Assembly (NCBI GenBank): GCA_948474755.1 | Contig: CAOLHI010003124.1 | Span: 124,001-188,000, forward strand | Direction: 5' to 3' | Length of the DNA: 64,000 nt | Source: Ctenosaura bakeri | Taxonomy: Eukaryota; Chordata; Lepidosauria; Squamata; Iguanidae | In this document: positions 22,820 to 32,715 of the stretch, in pieces | How positions within the stretch are numbered: position 1 is the first letter of the stretch | How the letters are laid out: each line of letters starts with the position of its first letter | Notes under the pieces: generated by a model | The model's database searches: none | Seen by the model: only the letters and a program-made list of their open reading frames with translations | Told to the model about the DNA's origin: nothing | Made by a program: the position numbers and the translations under genes

Positions 22820-23325
22820 TCAGTCTTAAGGAGGAGTTTTGGGAAATTTCCAGCAAATGGATATTTATTCTATTATAGTGTTGTATTTGCTGCACAAAAT
22901 GAGGAGATGGTGCTTGTTAAATGCCTTAAATGCAGCATTACGTTACTTTTCTTGATGGCAATATTCTGAACTTTAACAGTCTCCATATCCAGGCCTCTGA
23001 TAATTCAAAAATGCAGGCAATCAGCATTGTTGATTCATCATAACAAAAGAATTCTAGCAGTTTTCACTCCCACTGAGAATAAGTCTTTAGTAATTGTCCA
23101 TTCAAGACCAAATAAACCCCAAATATGTTGCATAGGAACAAGGATAGCTCAGAACAATACACTGTTGCCAGGAGAATCCATGTCCCCTGCTCCATATCTG
23201 TGAAGACTGCAGCTAGCTCAGAGGGTAGACTGAGGGAAGAATATTGCCAGATAATATAACACTCTCTGCTAATCAAAACTATTGTTACTTGGAATGTGTG
23301 AACCCCAACTCTGCTAAGAAACTAT
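22820..23325. other. No gene or recognised repeat
   Basis: About 500 bp without a coding or repeat signal that I can identify. Confidence 0.4.
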
Positions 23326-23532
23326 GGTCACTTTCAGCCTACACAATTATAGCACTTTGGTACCACTTTGATCTGTCACGGTTGCATCTCATGGAAGTCT
23401 GGAATCTGTAGTTTGATGAGGCATCAGAACTCTCTGACGGAGAATTCTTAAATATCTCACAAAACTATAACCTCCAAGATTTCATATGGAAATATGGCAG
23501 TCAAAGTGGTAAGAAAGTGCTGTTTGTGAAGC
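23326..23532. mobile_element. Class D palindromic MITE (old)
   Basis: The arms contain TATAGCACTTTGGTACCACT with TTTGATCTGTCACGG, and the partner GGCAGTCAAAGTGGTAAGAA. The centre has CTGTAGTTTGATGAGGCATC and AGAATTCTTAAATATCTCAC. The termini (GGTCACTTTCAGCC, TTTGTGAAGC) are mutated. Confidence 0.65.
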
Positions 23533-23574
23533 ATAAAACAGACATAAGGACACATCTGTCAGCTGTTTGATGCC

Positions 23575-24000
23575 AATTTGACTGCCAAGGCCCCATCCTA
23601 CAGACTCCTGAGATTTATAGTTTGTTGAGGTATTTTGAATTCTCTCTTAGACCATTTCCACACTACACTGTTCTAGTGCTATTATTCCACTTTCAACCTT
23701 CTATGGAATCCTGGGGTTTGCAGTTTAGGGACGGGCATTTAGAATTCTCAGCCAGAGAGCTCTCTGGCCTCAGTGAACTACAAGCGCCAGAATTCCACAG
23801 GATGTTGAAAGTAGAATAATAGCACTGTAACAGTGTAGTGTGGAAATGGCCTTAGATTGCTCTAGTGATATAGTCCAGAGGAGCAGGTTAGGGCTCTTTA
23901 GCTCTCTGGTATGACCCAAGACTACAAATCCCAGGATTCCATGCTGTGGAGCCAGGACAATTATAGTGGTATCAAAGGACTATAACTCTGTGGTGCAAAT
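23575..24000. mobile_element. Older palindromic MITE split by a class A MITE
   Basis: Left part 23575-23649 (GGCCCCATCCTACAGACTCC, GAGATTTATAGTTTGTTGAG) and right part 23852-24000 (ACTACAAATCCCAGGATTCC, GTGGTATCAAAGGACTATAA) are the two arms of one class D-like palindrome. The class A copy at 23650-23851 sits between them with TTA on both sides, so it inserted later. Confidence 0.6.
23650..23851. mobile_element. Class A MITE, 202 bp, TTA target duplication
   Basis: Starts GACCATTTCCACACTACACT and ends GTGTAGTGTGGAAATGGCC, flanked by TTA at 23647-23649 and 23852-23854. The arms include TCTAGTGCTATTATTCCACT and AAAGTAGAATAATAGCACTG. The centre is GCCAGAGAGCTCTCTGGCCT, itself a palindrome. Confidence 0.9.
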
Positions 24001-24239
24001 AAATTGTTGTTTCACCCAAATGGATAAGCAGATTTATTTCATTTCATTTTATTTAAGACATTTCTTTATTTTTTCCCAGATCACAAGGGCTCCAGAGGTG
24101 ATGAACAAATAGATACAAGCCAACTAAAAGATAGGTTTACTGTCTGGAAGCTTTGAGCACATCTGACAGGCTTTTAAAAGATGTTGTGAAGGCTGTCATG
24201 AGATGAACTGGCAGATCTAAGTCCCCTTCAAATTGCTTA

Positions 24240-24436
24240 GTTACAGTGCTGTGCTGTGATTATACATGTGTCATGACTGAGTGCCATAGAATCCCATGGA
24301 TTGCAGTTTGCGGAGGCACTAGAGCTCTCTGGCTGAGAATTTTCACTACGCTTCCCTAAACTGCAAATCCCAGGATTCCATAGGATGCTTCCATAGCAGA
24401 CAGAAAGGAATCATAATTACATGGTATGCAAGGCCC
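24240..24436. mobile_element. Class D palindromic MITE (old)
   Basis: The middle has GGATTGCAGTTTGCGGAGGC, CTCTGGCTGAGAATTTTCAC and CCCTAAACTGCAAATCCCAG with AATCCCATGG and CCATAGGATGC arms. The ends are poorly paired except the terminal GGCCCC. Confidence 0.6.
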
Positions 24437-24502
24437 CTTTGCTCAATACAGTTGCAGCAGGTGTGGCCCCTCTGGCAAATTATGCAACTGATATTGTAGC
24501 AA

Positions 24503-24547
24503 ACAGATATGCTGAAAACTACTCATGCTAGTTTTCAGCATATCTGT
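24503..24547. repeat. Perfect 19-bp inverted repeat, 7-nt loop
   Basis: ACAGATATGCTGAAAACTA at 24503-24521 is followed by CTCATGC and then the exact reverse complement at 24529-24547. The perfect pairing implies a young local inversion-duplication or a constrained hairpin. The stem is short for a microRNA precursor. Confidence 0.9.
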
Positions 24548-25225
24548 CCTTTCCAATATCCCATTTCCAGTTTAGCCACTTCAGATGTTTCAAAGAAGAG
24601 TCAACATGTATTCTTGTCCAACTCTCCTTTTAAAAAACAAAACAAAAAACCATAATCATGAACTCTCTGGTTCCCTGCCTCTGTTGGTACTCATCCAGTG
24701 TAATTAACTCATGTTTCATAGTCTGTCCCTGAATAACATTTTATCACATCATGTGACCAAATATTATTACAAGGATGGTCCTGTCTTCAGGCCAGTTAAT
24801 GGCCTTGAAGTGTGTCTTTGTAGAGAAGGGAGAATACATTCTGTATTTTGCAGCCTTTCACTGTTTATTATTAGCAAAGAGCAGCTGGATATCTGAGTTG
24901 TGTTGAGGCTAGAGTCTGGGCAGCATGAACAAAAAGTGCTTTCACTTTTACCATTTATTTTTGAGATCTTAGAAGAAGAAAAAGAGAAAGAGAGAGAAAA
25001 GTTCCCATCTTTCACAAATTTATTTGCTGTGGTGCCAGGTGTCAGCCTTTCTCTACTCCTCCTTTGGAGATCTGCCAGGGAGAGGCTGCCCAAGAGACTT
25101 CAAGCTGATTGGAAATGTCTGCTGTATATTTAGAGGGGCATAAAGGCAATTTCAGATTGCCTTGCATGAATCTATGGTATATATTGAACTGGCTAGTGCT
25201 AATGTCTTGGAACAGGAGCATATAT
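24548..25225. other. No gene or recognised repeat
   Basis: Open frames on both strands at 24767-25133 have no recognisable domain. A purine run AGAAGAAGAAAAAGAGAAAG lies near 24971. No repeat family is recognised. Confidence 0.4.
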
Positions 25226-25450
25226 ATGGATATGTATGTGCTTTAAGTCACCTGTTGACTTATGGCAACCCCACGAATTTCATAGGGTTTTCTGAGGCAA
25301 GGAATACTCAGAGGTGGTTTTTGCCACTTCCTTCCTTTGAACTACGGTACTACGGTACTTGGCATTCATTGGTGGTTTCCCATCCAAATTCTAACCTGCT
25401 TAGTTTCCAAGATCAGGCAGGATCTGGTGCCTTTAGGGTATTAGACATGT
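25226..25450 (-). mobile_element. SINE with 5S rRNA-like head and Bov-B-like tail
   Basis: On the plus strand 25364-25448 reads GGTGGTTTCCCATCCAAATT, CCTGCTTAGTTTCCAAGATC and AGGCAGGATCTGGTGCC. This is the reverse complement of the 5S rRNA internal promoter region (AAGCTAAGCAGG, GATGGGAGACCGCC) with scattered changes. The left part, GACTTATGGCAACCCCACGA with AGGGTTTTCTGAGGCAAGGA, is the Sauria/Bov-B-like tail region. It is therefore a 5S-derived SINE, not a 5S gene: the ends of 5S RNA are missing. 5S-headed Sauria-type SINEs are, to my recollection, known from Anolis. Confidence 0.75.
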
Positions 25451-25610
25451 GAGATTTGTTCAGTGGGGGTTTGCCTTTGCCTTCCTTTGAGGCTGAAAGA
25501 GTGTGACTTGCCAAAAGTCAACTGTGGATTCCCATGGCCACATGGGTATTCAGACCTTGATCTCTCAAAGTCCTAGCCTAACTTTCAAATCACTTTAGCA
25601 TATCTGCCCT
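25451..25610 (-). mobile_element. Sauria-type SINE fragment
   Basis: GATTTGTTCAGTGGGGGTTT, GAGGCTGAAAGAGTGTGACT and the tRNA-like block near GGGTATTCAGACC belong to the tRNA-headed SINE on the minus strand. Its tail is missing where the 5S-headed SINE begins, so either the latter inserted here or the two recombined. Confidence 0.6.
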
Positions 25611-25617
25611 TGCATAC

Positions 25618-25659
25618 ACAGAGAGAGAGATTGAGAAAGAAAGAAAGAAAGAAAGAAAT
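25618..25659 (+). repeat. GA/GAAA microsatellite
   Basis: (GA)n leads into about five GAAA units. It is a simple repeat with no other signal. Confidence 0.85.
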
Positions 25660-25774
25660 GAATCTGGGATATAATTTAACATGTTGAATTTGTCATTCAA
25701 AGGATCACGATAAGTTGAAGCCAATTTGATGGCAAACAGCAACAATAAACTCTAGCTGGTAGGATTCAGGCATA

Positions 25775-25976
25775 GGCCATTTCTGCAGTACACTCTTATA
25801 GTGCTATTATCTCACTTTCAACATCCTGTGGAATTCTGGGATTTGTAGTTGCTGAGGCCAAAGAGCTCTCTGGCTGAGAATTCTAAATGCCCCTCCCTAA
25901 ACTGCAAACCCCAAGATTCCATAGAAGGTTGAAAATGGAATAGTAGCACTATTAACAGTGTAGTGAGGAAATGGCC
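25775..25976. mobile_element. Class A MITE, 202 bp
   Basis: Starts GGCCATTTCTGCAGTACACT and ends GTGAGGAAATGGCC, flanked by ATA on the left and ACA on the right. The arms are TATAGTGCTATTATCTCACT and GAAAATGGAATAGTAGCACT. It has the standard TCTCTGGCTGAGAATTCTAA centre. Confidence 0.85.
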
Positions 25977-26724
25977 ACAGACTCCAGACTGATATATAAC
26001 TATGGAGAATTGCTGGAAACTGAGTGCTTTTGCTAGTCTTCCCCAGCTTGGTGCTTTCCAACATATCTTCCCACACTGGGGAAGACAACTATGGAGCATT
26101 TGTATTTGGGATCCCATGCCCCTCTAGTATTAAACTATATCTCCAAATAATACATATTTCATAGCTTTTGGCATAAGAACATTTAGCTGACTGTTCTTTA
26201 CAGTTTTTCCCCATGTGAAAAAGATCTGCTGTTTCAGGCTCTAGAGATTTTCTATTTGCTGGAGAACTGACAAGGTGTCTGTTTGAGACTGGCTATCTGC
26301 AGATGGGATTGCTGTGAAAATACATCAGACACAGTAGTTTAAGTATTGCTCTGCCTCACAAATTTAGAGCATTATGAAAAATGCCAGATATATGGAACTA
26401 TAAATAATGGTAAATAGAAATGTTTCTGCTACATGTTTGATATGCACCACAAGGATTAAAGAAACCTTGAAAATACAAGATGACTTTTCCCCAGTTTTAT
26501 TACTGTATAGCATTATTATTTCTGTAATTACAACAAACCATTTGTAAAGCATTAGAATGGCTAAAGTTCAGATGCTTCAAAGTAAAGGACACTAACATGT
26601 AAAATGTTGAAGATTAAATCTGAGGGTTAGATGCAAATTTCTAAATAACTGCTTATTTTAGAGAGAGTTAGGAGATAGTTGGAGTTGCTTATTTTAGAGA
26701 TTATGTATCTTGCAGGGTGAGGTT
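25977..26724. other. No gene or recognised repeat
   Basis: AT-rich DNA without coding or repeat features I can identify. Confidence 0.4.
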
Positions 26725-26812
26725 CCTTTATTTTCTGAAGTAATCTGTTCAATTGCTGGACAGTTTTAATTGTCAGGAAATTCTTCCTAATGGTTAGTCT
26801 ATGGGTGCATTT
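26725..26812 (-). mobile_element. CR1-type LINE 3' fragment, first part
   Basis: TGTCAGGAAATTCTTCCTAA followed by TGGTTAGTC on the plus strand is the reverse complement of the conserved CR1 3' region. The continuation (ATCCATTGATTTGGATCCTG) appears only at 27240-27330, so the copy is interrupted. Confidence 0.6.
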
Positions 26813-26984
26813 GGACAGATTGAAAAGTCACAGATTTTGTTCTCGTTTTTTCTGATTTTATTTTGGAGAGTCATACATTTAACAGAATATTTTCTATTAT
26901 CTCTCAGGATGATCACAGGCTTTTTATATCAGCAATCTAGGTCACTTAATTTTAATCCAGTATAAAATGGGAAAGAACAAAGAC

Positions 26985-27215
26985 AATAGCAATAGCAATA
27001 GAATGTGTATTTCTATGCTGCTTATCAGCTAAGTGCTTTCTAAGCAGTTTACAATGGGTTAGCTAATTGCCCCCAACAAGCTGCGTACTCGTTTTTCCGA
27101 CCTGCAGAAGGCTGAGTCAACCTGGAGCCCAGCAGGATCGAATTCACTACCTTGTGGCTGCAGTACCCGTGTTGAACCACACATTTAACCAGGGACAAGA
27201 TCTGGTACTTTTCAA
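26985..27215 (-). mobile_element. Squamate SINE-like repeat
   Basis: A block with GACAATAGCAATAGCAATAG, GCAGTTTACAATGGGTTAGC, TAATTGCCCCCAACAAGCTG, AAGGCTGAGTCAACCTGGAG and GATCGAATTCACTACC. I recognise this as a widespread squamate interspersed repeat ('TTGCCCCCAACAATCTGGGT' type). It lies between two halves of a CR1 fragment and so probably inserted into it. The exact ends are uncertain. Confidence 0.6.
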
Positions 27216-27239
27216 TCAGTCTGGATGAGCCCAGCATCG

Positions 27240-27330
27240 CCTTTCTTTTTGTGTGGATCCATTGATTTGGATCCTGTCCTCAAGAACAACAGAAAACAAG
27301 CTTGTTCTATCTTCTGAATGACAGTCTCAT
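27240..27330 (-). mobile_element. CR1-type LINE 3' fragment, second part
   Basis: GGATCCATTGATTTGGATCC, then GTCCTCAAGAACAACAGAAA and ACAAGCTTGTTC, corresponds to the CR1 segment next to the part at 26725-26812. A comparable, uninterrupted arrangement is found at 53460-53755. Confidence 0.6.
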
Positions 27331-27336
27331 TGTTCT

Positions 27337-27552
27337 CGTTGTTGTTGTTGTTGTTGCTGCTGCTGTTGTGTGACTTCAAGTCATTCCTGACTTACAGTGA
27401 CCCTAAGGTGAATCTATTACAGGTTTTTCTGAGGTTGAGAGTGTGTAACATGCCCAGGGTCACCTAGTGGATTTCTATGGCCAAGCAGGGATTCAAACCC
27501 TGGACTCCAGAATTGTAATCTAGTGCTCAAACCACTACACCATAGTGGCTCT
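27337..27552 (-). mobile_element. Sauria-type SINE, minus strand
   Basis: The (GTT)n tract at the left is the 3' simple repeat. It is followed by GTGTGACTTCAAGTCATTCC and GACTTACAGTGACCCTAAGG (tail), GGTTTTTCTGAGGTTGAGAG (body) and GGGATTCAAACCCTGGA (B-box region). The head ends at about CCATAGTGGCTC. It is nearly full length. Confidence 0.85.
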
Positions 27553-28282
27553 GATGTTCCCGTACCATGTCTTTATCTATAATGGGCTGCAGCCCCTTCC
27601 CTACGTGATATATCTATTTTTTAAATTCTATTTTTGGTAAGTTGAGCAATATTGGGGGAGAAGGAGCAGGCAAAAGAAAACACTTCCTTCCTTTCTCCTT
27701 TTGCTGCCTGATTTTGCAACATATCATCTAATCTTGCACACAATTTAGTGCCATTTTGATTAGCCTAATACAAGTTTTACCATAATAGGGATTCTGAAAT
27801 TTTTCTGATGGCCAACACTGCCACCCTTGTTATTTTTCTATTTAAGTAAGTGTGGTCTTTCTTAATCCTAGAGACAAGTGTGATTGTGGAAAAGGTCACA
27901 GTAGAGCTTCAAAGCTTTACTGTAAAGCTACTGCTGGGAAGCCTATATGGAAAAACAGTGGGAGCAATTTTTGAAGCATTAGAGTGAACAAAGACAATCC
28001 CTCTTGGAGTGAAGGTGAACTGAAATGTCTTCTAGTTCCTTGAAATGCCTTCTAGTTCCTTGTTTGGATTGTTGTCTCTCCTTCAAATGAGCTTCATGCT
28101 CTTCAGTTCTCTGTAACATCCTGTTGAATGGACCCTTCTGAAAAAAATGGTTAAACACTTTTTTAAAGTGTTTTTTTTTTTAACATTTATTACTTTAACA
28201 CTTCCTAACATTCTTGTTGAGGAGCTTAGCAAGGTGAGGAGATACTACTGCCTGTTAGAACCAAGTGCAGAAGTGCAACCTT
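27553..28282. other. No gene; 20-bp tandem duplication
   Basis: At 28021-28062 the unit TGAAATG[TC]CTTCTAGTTCCT is present twice in a row with one difference, followed by TG. A self-complementary AAACACTTTTTTAAAGTGTTT lies near 28153. Nothing gene-like is seen. Confidence 0.45.
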
Positions 28283-28403
28283 CCCCAACCTCTGTGCCTT
28301 TCAGATATGTTGGAATACAACTATCACCTCCAGACAATGGGGAAATGGGAATTGTAGTCCATCTTGTTTGGAGGGCAACAGGCTGGGGAAGGATGTGTTA
28401 TTG
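28283..28403. repeat. Class H short palindromic repeat
   Basis: CCTTCCCCAACCTCTGTGCC and GATATGTTGGAATACAACT face GGAATTGTAGTCCATCTTGT and ACAGGCTGGGGAAGG as imperfect inverted arms. This is the common squamate 'TTGTTGGACTACAACTCCCA' type of repeat. Copies with the same design lie near 34497, 43364, 48508 and 49962. Confidence 0.55.
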
Positions 28404-28700
28404 TATATCCTAGCAGCTGGCGGTTTCCACACAACATGGAATCCACTCCAGATTTTACTGCATACTTTAAAGGAGCTTTCCATAATACAGAACCCAATCC
28501 TAAAAACAAGTCCTTGGATAGTTTCTTTAAAATTCAGACTAGCATCTTCCCTGCTGCACAGACATGAAAGCTAGCACCTGCCACTGAGTCTATAACACTT
28601 AGAAGACTAATACATTTGTTGAGGCATGATTTCCTAAGCAAACCCCCAAATCTGAATGGAGTGGACAAAGAAATTAAGTACCATATGTATAACAGATAGA

Positions 28701-28864
28701 GATGCTGCCTCGGAGTGTAGTGGAGTCTCCTTCCTTGGAGGTTTTTAAGCAAAGGCTAGATGGGCATCTGTCGGGAGTGCTTTGAGGGTGTTCCTGCATG
28801 GCAGGGGGTTGGACTGGATGGTCCGTGTGGTCTCTTCCAACTCTACATTTCTATGATTCTATGA
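28701..28864 (+). mobile_element. CR1 LINE 3' end
   Basis: GATGCTGCCTCGGAGTGTAG, CTTGGAGGTTTTTAAGCAAA, GGTTGGACTGGATGGTCCG and CTCTTCCAACTCTACATTTC form the CR1 C-terminus and 3' UTR. The copy ends in the CR1 octamer-type tail TTCTATGATTCTATGATC. It is strongly 5'-truncated, as is usual for CR1. Confidence 0.85.
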
Positions 28865-29410
28865 TCACTAAGACTCATGAAAAATCCATTTTAGTGCAAG
28901 ATTGAATAGGCATGTCTTAGCCTGCCTGCTTGGTGGGCCCAGTTTGTACTGTGGAATCTTCATGGTGATAGACAGCTGTGGTTGTAGCTGAGAGAACTGT
29001 TATGCCTGTTGGAGTAACATAGGATTCTGAGGCTAAGAAAATGACAATTGCCCTGCTGGGTCTGAGAGAGCAGGGATGGACAACACGTGACCTGCAGTGC
29101 AATAGTGGCAGGTAGTTCTTTTGTCAGTGAGATGGTACATCCACGTTTGATTTTAGTTTGATCTTCAAGGGAGCAATCCAAGGTGCTGAACCTATTTTGG
29201 GGGGAATAGGACGCAGTACTTTGGATAATTTCCTAAAAGTCTGGACTAAAACCTGGAACAAATTCATCACTCCGTTGTCATTGAGGCTACTAGCAGCCAT
29301 TGCTTCTAGGCTATTGGGCTGCACGTCTCATAAACCTTCATCCTTGGACATGCTGATCAAGGTTACTAGAGCTGTAATCCAACAAGACATGGAGCATCAC
29401 AATTTGCTCA
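28865..29410. other. No gene or recognised repeat
   Basis: About 550 bp with no recognised feature. Confidence 0.35.
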
Positions 29411-29601
29411 CTGTTATTGTTGGGGTGGTGCCTTCAAGTCATTTCCTACTTATGGCAATCCTAAGGTAAACCTATAATGGGGTTTTCTGAGGCTGAGCGT
29501 GTGTGATGTACCTAAGGTCCCCCAGTGGACTTCCATGGGTGAATGGGGAACTGAACCCTGGTCTCCAGGTAGTAGTCCAACACTAGACCAAACTGGCTCT
29601 C
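29411..29601 (-). mobile_element. Sauria-type SINE, minus strand
   Basis: The tail CTTCAAGTCATTTCCTACTT and ATGGCAATCCTAAGG is on the left. The body is GGGTTTTCTGAGGCTGAGCG. The B-box area is GGGGAACTGAACCCTGG and the head is near CCAAACTGGCTC. Confidence 0.8.
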
Positions 29602-31444
29602 TTGCTCACAATTACCCCCCAAAATAATGGATAAAAGGAAGGTAAAAGTAGATAACAGTCAACTTGACACAATCTAAAACTGTATGCAGTAGTTAAGAGT
29701 CGGGAATGTATTTCAGAGGTGAATGAGAGCTGATGAAAGGCGACATGAAGTGTTAACTTTGCTGTTTTCTTCAGCAGAATGTCTTTGATCTCTGGGGATG
29801 ATGGAATCAAACATCTGTCCTGTGTGATTTTTGACACCTTTAGTTGGGGGACCAGTGGGGCTTTGGAGGCTTGTATGGTGTATTATATGCTTTGGAGTTG
29901 ACTGAATAAAGATATCACCGCTTCATGGGAAAAAAAGGAATGAAACATAAAATAATAGTATTTATGTATTTCTTTTAACTCCACCTTTGAAGGGACATAA
30001 GTTAGTGTTACTACAAAAACACATTATCATTACCAGCCCTTGAATTATGGCAGGAGGTGTTCCATCAGTGAAGATTGGAAGCCTCATACTACCCCCAACA
30101 ATTTAACTGCATCATGTTCCTGATTTGGTTACGTCGTGCCTTCTAAAAGCAGTAGGTAAGGACCACGGTAAAAGTTTAGGAGCCCAACAATAATTTGCAC
30201 TCCTTCCTCCTTTTCAAGGACAGAATTTGGGGTTCACAGAATAAATGACCAGAACTTGGAAAATTTGGCCATGCGAACTGGGAGATTCTAGAACTTGTGG
30301 TCAAAAAACTGCAATTTTTCCAAGCTCTTATAAATAGGGAGTGAGTTGGGAACTGATTCAGCTCTTTGCTCTTTTCTCAGACTCTGAACAGTGAGTATCT
30401 GTCTGAAATGGCTCTGACTGCTTTAAAGTATCTCCATTGAAAAAAAGACTTCCATACAGAGTATATTTCTTTCAAATGGTATAATATTCATGATAAGGGA
30501 CATTAGGATAATAAATCACTTCTGTTTCCTGTGGTGTGTATATGTAGTGTCACTCATGCTCTATCAGAAAGCTATGAGGCATTGCAAATTAAGTATCACC
30601 GTTCACAGCCAATATGATCTAAGGATGCAAAATGCTCAGACTCACCTCTAAATCTACATTACTGGAGCTTCCTGCAACACATTTTAATCCAATCCCTGGC
30701 TCCAGAGTTAAATATACAATGTAAGAGAGGGGTGGTACACACTACTTAAGACACATTACCTTCTTTGTAAAGTTCTTGTAGGGGATGTATTATTAACACA
30801 GCTTTGCAAGATCATCTTCTCTAGGAATGCCAATCAGCTACAGGGGAGGAAAATGATTTACACGGAGCTGGTTTGTGTGTTGACCTCCCTGGCACTGGTG
30901 AGTACTTGCTCCAGTTAATTTAAAATTAAAGTGATTCATTGCAATAAATGTTACAGGTTTGAAATAAGGCTCAGCAGGGACATGGACTCTCTTGAAACTC
31001 TTTGTATGAGGGAATGCACACACTGCAGCCTAAGGAATCTTAATAACAACATCTCTGTCACCAAGTTAAACACATCCCTACTATGTATGCAGAGATATAA
31101 GAGCTAAACATACTTCTTCACTCATTGCCGTTGTTTATCATTAGGGCAAAACCCAGAGATTTGGAAATGACTCCAGTTACTCGCAGGAAAGGCTGAAAAT
31201 TAAATTGTTATTATTATAAATGATGAATTTAGCTATATCTGCTAATTTATCCATAATGGGAACAGAAAGAATTTGATATTATAAACTCAAATGTTGGAGA
31301 AAGTGAAACTGATAAATTCACTGATTGAGATAGAGGCATTTGGGTGTGTAAAGCAGTGGGTTTCAGTCTGTGAATTCAGTATTAAGGTTCTTACCCTTTT
31401 TTTTCTCCTTGACATTCTCCTAATCTTTAAGAGCTGCAAAGCAG
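29602..31444. other. No gene; remnant of an unidentified repeat
   Basis: Near 31290 GGAGAAAGTGAAACTGATAA is a reverse-orientation match to words near 6262. No exon-like signal is seen. Confidence 0.35.
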
Positions 31445-31672
31445 CCAGCGTCAGTTCTCACTGAGCATGCATGAACAGTGAAACAGAGAGAAAAAGGGAG
31501 AACAGCTAAGCCTGTCTCTCCAGTGTGCCTCAGCATGTCAAAAAGTATGAGGTTTATAACTGTGGCTATCAAAATGAACATTATAAGAAAAGGGGAGGCT
31601 GATGAAAGAAAAAGTAATCTATAGATGCATTTTAGGAGATGCATTCAAGTGGTCTCGCCAGGTTGAAAATCA
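31445..31672 (+). repeat. Unidentified dispersed repeat, copy 1
   Basis: It shares ordered words with 35735-35945: ACTGAGCATGCA, CAGAGAGAAAAAGGGAGA against CAGAAAAGGAGAGAGTAGG, TAAGCCT, GAAAGAAAAAGTAATCTATA, GATGCATTT and CATTCAAGTGGTCTC. Both copies are on the same strand with similar spacing. I cannot name the family, and it lacks the hallmarks of the SINEs and MITEs elsewhere in the window. Confidence 0.55.
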
Positions 31673-32567
31673 CTGTACCTGTTGAATTTAACTAGTGAAA
31701 GAGGGTAAGAATTTCATTCCTTTTTAAAAATATGAACTTACCAGAATTTGCTATTGGTCATAAACTGGACAGGAAAGAAGATTATCAAAAAACAAAAACA
31801 AACCAACTTCCCCAAAACTAACAAAAATGCCACATATGCACAAACACAAAAAAACACTAACCCCCCACACACAAAAAAAGGGGGAAGAATGGGGGAATTT
31901 GGAGTGAAAGTGAAACTGACAGATTAGTCTGTTTCTAGTTACTCATAGTCTTAATTCCCCAGAAGAAGATGGTCAAGGTCTGGTTTAAAAATATGCATGT
32001 GGTATGTTGGAGCTGGAGTGAAGAGTCTTATTTATCCCAGTAACTAATTTAGCATCAGAGACCATCGAGAAGTCATTGCTATTTATTTCTTCATTCTTCA
32101 TGTATATCAAGAATAAGTAACTGCACTGGGGGACAGGAACTGTATTTCACCACCCTGCACCTACACTTGGCCATCCTGCTGCATTGAAACAACATCGGAC
32201 ATCAAGTGATGTCACTTCTGCTTTCACTTTTGGCCTATTTTTTTACATTGGGGGTGTCTTTGGAGGAGCTAGGATTGTGTCAGGAGCAAAACTGCTGAAT
32301 TTTGTAATGATATTGAGTATCTTGGAGCTGTATTCTCTTGAAAAAAAAAATAAATAAAATTGGGGGATATCCCAGGGGGCTTCAAGGACCACAAAAAGGG
32401 TTTGTGGACCACATGTTCCTCAACTTTGCTGTTAAGAAACACATGAGGGCTGGAATCCTGTATGGTTTGGCACAGCATAGTAGTTTTGCATGCAGACATA
32501 TACTACAGTAAGCCATATATCACCCTGCCCTCAACTAACTTTACAGCCTCTGAAGCCCCCTGCATGG
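31673..32567. other. No gene; A/C-rich tract
   Basis: 31780-31890 is rich in A and C with G runs (CAAAAACAAACCAACTTCCC; ACTAACCCCCCACACAC). No repeat family or exon is recognised. Confidence 0.4.
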
Positions 32568-32715
32568 ATCAGAGAAGTATCTGGCTAGGTCCCTGGAGCC
32601 AAGTGTGAAATGATTACATCGTTGTTTAGATTTGCTGGGGTCTTCCAGAGATTTCAGCACTGATACAATCATTTCACATGTGGTTACAGGGACATAGCCA
32701 GATCCTTTTCAGATC
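32568..32715. mobile_element. Palindromic element of about 148 bp (possible MITE)
   Basis: The left arm ATCTGGCTAGGTCCCTGGAG and CCAAGTGTGAAATGATTACA faces the right arm TACAATCATTTCACATGTGG and TTACAGGGACATAGCCAGAT. They match at about 36 of 42 paired positions with a loop of about 41 bp. Weaker pairing continues outward (GATCAGAGAAG and CTTTTCAGATC). The termini do not match the GGCC classes, so this is another family. No target duplication was identified. Confidence 0.65.

Noticed and set aside
24503..24547. microRNA precursor
   Set aside because: The stem is only 19 bp with a 7-nt loop and is perfectly paired, unlike a typical precursor of 60-80 nt. It is kept as an observation only.
25364..25448. 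Possible 5S rRNA gene
   Set aside because: Only the internal region resembles 5S RNA, both ends are missing, and it is joined to a SINE tail.
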